DNA of 15,173 nt, taken from contig JAITAY010000144.1 of the NCBI GenBank assembly GCA_031283915.1, forward strand, positions 1 to 15,173. The letters run 5' to 3'. The notes below the pieces were generated by a model. The model was not told the origin of the DNA and made no database searches. It saw only the letters and a program-made list of their open reading frames with translations. Positions 13,278 to 15,173 of this stretch are shown here, piece by piece (positions within the stretch are counted from its first letter, which is position 1; every line of letters starts with the position of its first letter). The translations under genes and the position numbers were made by a program. Source of the stretch: Tannerella sp. (GTDB lineage Bacteria; Bacteroidota; Bacteroidia; Bacteroidales; Tannerellaceae).

Positions 13278-14858
13278 ATGAAAAAGATATTAGTTTTAGC
13301 AGCATGTGTGCTGGGAATAGTTTCCTGCGAACGTTTTCTGGAAGAAAATCCGAGAAGTTCCATTTCCACGTCGGCCTTCTTTGCATCGGCCGCGGATGGC
13401 TACGCCTCCGTAAATATACTGTACCGCAACGGTTTCCCGTCTTATTACAATGCCGGAAGCGCCTACATGGGGCCTAACATCGCGTATGGCGGATACAAAT
13501 CCGGATTTTTCGACAATCTGTATAAAGGCCAGGAAATCTTCGTACAATACTGTCAGAATCTGGATGTGGACGCCAATGTCAGCAATTCGCAGTTGCAGGG
13601 CATCTGGGAACCGACCTACAAGGCCATTGTGCGCGAAGCCAATTTTGCCGTCAAATACCTGCCCGGCTGTCCCGGATTAAGCGAAGTCGAGAAAAAACGG
13701 CTGATTGCGGAAGCCAGATTCTTCAGGGCGTTGAATTATTTTTATCTGGTAAAAATGTTTGGCGCCGTGCCGATTATCAAAGAACCATACGAATCGCCGG
13801 ATAAGTTGTATGTACCCCGGTCGACCGAAGCCAAAGTGTATGCCTTCATCGTGGAAGAGTTGGAAGATGCATTGAACAATGGCGGCCTGGCCGACGTCCC
13901 GATGCCTCAGAACGGTTTCAGGATTTCAAAAGGCAGCGTATCGGCCTTACTGGCGGACGTTTATCTCAATATGGCCGGTTATCCGGTGAACGACGTATCC
14001 AAATATGCCGAAGCTGCGCGGGTCGCCAAGACACTGATTGGCGATCCCAATTACGAACTGATTCGGCACGTGAACAAGGAAAGGCAAAGCGCCTACAACA
14101 TCCTGCGTACCTCGGACAATGAGAAAGAATATCTGTATACGGTTGAATATAATGCGACTGTTTCCGACGGAGGATGGCGGCCGACTTACGCTTTGCCGAG
14201 CGAGGCTTCGACCTGGGGCGAGTTTACGTACAGCATTACCTGCTTTGTGTATGACCCCGTCGGGGCGCTGCACGATGCGTACGACAAGACGAACGACCTC
14301 CGCTATCAGGAAGGGCAGTATTTCCATTCTGCCTATACGCAGCAAAAAGGCGCCAATGCAGGGACTGTCCGCGACCTGAATGGCAAGCGTCCCTACTTCT
14401 GGTTCGAGGAAGAAGCGCTGTTGGATACGCGCCGTTCCGGGAAAGACCAGGTGCATTACCGTCTGGCGGAAATGTATCTGATTGCAGCGGAAGCCATTGC
14501 CCGGACTTCGGGCGTTACGGACGAGGCTGCCGGATATTTGGCGGAAATCGAAGCACGGGCGTCGCTGAACAGAACAAAAGACCAAATCAAGGCCGAACTG
14601 TTGGCTTTGTCGAAAGACGATTTCATCCGGGAAGTCTGGACGGAAAAAATTCGCGAGTTCATTTTTGAAAATAAAATCTGGAACGATATTACCCGTACCC
14701 GGATGTATCCGGCGGTTGCGGGCGGACGGTTTACGTTTGTCAACCTGATCGGGGCGCAAAACCCGTGGGGAAAGACGTTTGCAGAAAAAGACCTGTATTT
14801 CCCGATTTGTTCCCAGGAGATGCAGCGTAATCCGTCGCTGGCCGAACCTCCGATTTAA
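13278..14858 (+). CDS. SusD/RagB-family surface nutrient-binding lipoprotein
   Basis: Lipoprotein lid of the SusC barrel that captures the nutrient at the cell surface. The 526-residue product starts MKKILVLAACVLGIVSC, with the lipobox cysteine at residue 17. SusD-family features are ARFFRALNYFYLVKMFGAVP (about 146-165), RLAEMYLIAAEAI (395-407, TPR-like region), the C-terminal block IREVWTEKIREFIFENKIWN (about 450-470) and LYFPICSQEMQRNPSL near the end. The start ATG at 13278 overlaps the stop of a two-codon out-of-frame ATG AAA TGA, probably by chance. It pairs with susC and is followed by a strong terminator, so the operon carries only this pair. Ligand unknown. Confidence 0.96.
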   Translation: MKKILVLAACVLGIVSCERFLEENPRSSISTSAFFASAADGYASVNILYRNGFPSYYNAGSAYMGPNIAYGGYKSGFFDNLYKGQEIFVQYCQNLDVDANVSNSQLQGIWEPTYKAIVREANFAVKYLPGCPGLSEVEKKRLIAEARFFRALNYFYLVKMFGAVPIIKEPYESPDKLYVPRSTEAKVYAFIVEELEDALNNGGLADVPMPQNGFRISKGSVSALLADVYLNMAGYPVNDVSKYAEAARVAKTLIGDPNYELIRHVNKERQSAYNILRTSDNEKEYLYTVEYNATVSDGGWRPTYALPSEASTWGEFTYSITCFVYDPVGALHDAYDKTNDLRYQEGQYFHSAYTQQKGANAGTVRDLNGKRPYFWFEEEALLDTRRSGKDQVHYRLAEMYLIAAEAIARTSGVTDEAAGYLAEIEARASLNRTKDQIKAELLALSKDDFIREVWTEKIREFIFENKIWNDITRTRMYPAVAGGRFTFVNLIGAQNPWGKTFAEKDLYFPICSQEMQRNPSLAEPPI

Positions 14859-14898
14859 CGGCGGCGTTTGCTTTTCGGATTTCAGGCGTTAAAGAGAC

Positions 14899-14963
14899 AG
14901 ACGGTGTGAAAACGGAATTGGGGCAAAACATTGAACCAATGACGTTTTTCACACCGTCTTTTT
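14899..14963 (+). terminator. rho-independent terminator of susCD
   Basis: AGACGGTGTGAAAACG (14899-14914) pairs with CGTTTTTCACACCGTCT (14943-14959), with one bulged base. An inner ATTGG/CCAAT stem lies within the loop, and TTTTT follows (14959-14963). It begins 41 bp after the susD stop. On the minus strand the T-run is missing, so it should act only on plus-strand transcripts. Confidence 0.88.
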
Positions 14964-14983
14964 ACAGGGACAAAGCTGTTTTT

Positions 14984-15010
14984 TGTACCGCGCACCGTAT
15001 AGCATACGGT
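14984..15010. repeat. decayed palindromic repeat plus 7-bp hairpin
   Basis: TGTACCGCGCACCGTATA (14984-15001) matches the reverse form of the dispersed palindrome in about 14 of 18 bases. It overlaps a perfect hairpin ACCGTAT-AGC-ATACGGT (14994-15010). This lies about 20 bp upstream of the -33 box of the next gene and could be an operator or simply a degenerate repeat. Confidence 0.5.
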
Positions 15011-15030
15011 CAGTGGTTCTGTCTGTAAAT

Positions 15031-15062
15031 TTTGTCTTTCGTCGGGATTATACTTATCTTTG
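15031..15062 (+). promoter_or_regulatory. Bacteroidota-type promoter for the terminal gene
   Basis: TTTG (15031-15034) and TATCTTTG (15055-15062) are separated by 20 bp, matching TTTG-N19-21-TAnnTTTG. The ATG lies 23 bp after the -7 box, so the leader is short. This is the best promoter match in the window. Confidence 0.75.
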
Positions 15063-15085
15063 CCTTTCAATTAAATAGCAATAAC

Positions 15086-15173
15086 ATGAATGTAGTGTTA
15101 ATCAACGGGAGTCCCCACAAAAGCGGATGTACTTTCACCGCCTTGTCCGAAATCGCAGGGGAATTGGAAAAAC
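15086..15173 (+). CDS. NADPH-dependent FMN reductase/flavodoxin-like protein, 5' part
   Basis: Only the first 29 codons are inside the window; the gene runs off the right edge. The N-terminus MNVVLINGSPHKSGCTFTAL shows the first beta strand and the FMN phosphate-binding loop (GSPHKSGCT), as in flavodoxin-fold NAD(P)H-dependent FMN reductases and iron-sulfur flavoproteins. The ATG is placed by the promoter just upstream and the family N-terminus. The terminator at 14899-14963 separates it from susCD, so it is an independent unit. Exact subfamily and redox partner cannot be told from this fragment. Confidence 0.82.
   Translation, partial: MNVVLINGSPHKSGCTFTALSEIAGELEK

Noticed and set aside
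13947..14759. Minus-strand open frame of 270 codons inside susD
   Set aside because: Antisense shadow of susD with no recognisable features.
1..15173. tRNA, rRNA or riboswitch
   Set aside because: No cloverleaf with CCA-type acceptor, no rRNA-like sequence and no recognised riboswitch core seen in the intergenic regions by eye; a covariance-model scan would be decisive.

Overview
The window looks like chromosome of a Bacteroidales-type Bacteroidota. The evidence is a canonical SusC/SusD outer-membrane pair, start regions that are A-rich rather than Shine-Dalgarno-like, promoter boxes of the TAnnTTTG (-7) and TTTG (-33) type, an archaeal/eukaryotic-type ProRS, and Bacteroidota-like PanB, HisG and PII sequences. 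I cannot name genus or species. Nine complete protein-coding genes and one partial one are well supported, plus one doubtful 23-codon ORF.

Layout. Positions 1-598 are non-coding and repeat-rich: a 23-bp tandem repeat at the left edge, then a segment bracketed by 19-bp direct repeats that holds copies of a palindromic repeat. From 599 to 9359 all real genes lie on the minus strand. In transcription order these are a PII protein gene and amt (ammonium sensing and uptake); a YbjJ-like MFS transporter gene and zupT (metal uptake); panB, proS and hisG (pantothenate, tRNA charging, histidine); and dinB (translesion polymerase). Short repeats separate the blocks. From 9360 to 10127 there is a 768-bp repeat-rich gap. 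It is followed on the plus strand by susC and susD, a strong stem-loop terminator, and then the promoter and first 29 codons of an NADPH-dependent FMN reductase/flavodoxin-like gene cut by the window edge.

How the genes work together. PII and Amt form the usual sensor/transporter pair for ammonium. SusC and SusD form a TonB-driven barrel with a lipoprotein lid for importing a glycan or peptide; no degradative enzymes or regulator lie beside them here. panB, proS and hisG are tightly spaced (18 and 9 bp) and probably cotranscribed although their pathways are unrelated.

Most unusual signal. A dispersed 27-bp repeat (an 18-bp near-palindrome, one base, then TTTTGTGC) occurs six times with constant length, always between genes, with shorter or decayed copies elsewhere. 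Two copies face each other as the ends of a roughly 406-bp segment (9569-9974) with about 48-bp terminal inverted repeats (42/48 by hand alignment). This looks like a MITE or REPIN-type element placed just upstream of susCD. I found no new multi-gene system; the protein-coding genes belong to known families.
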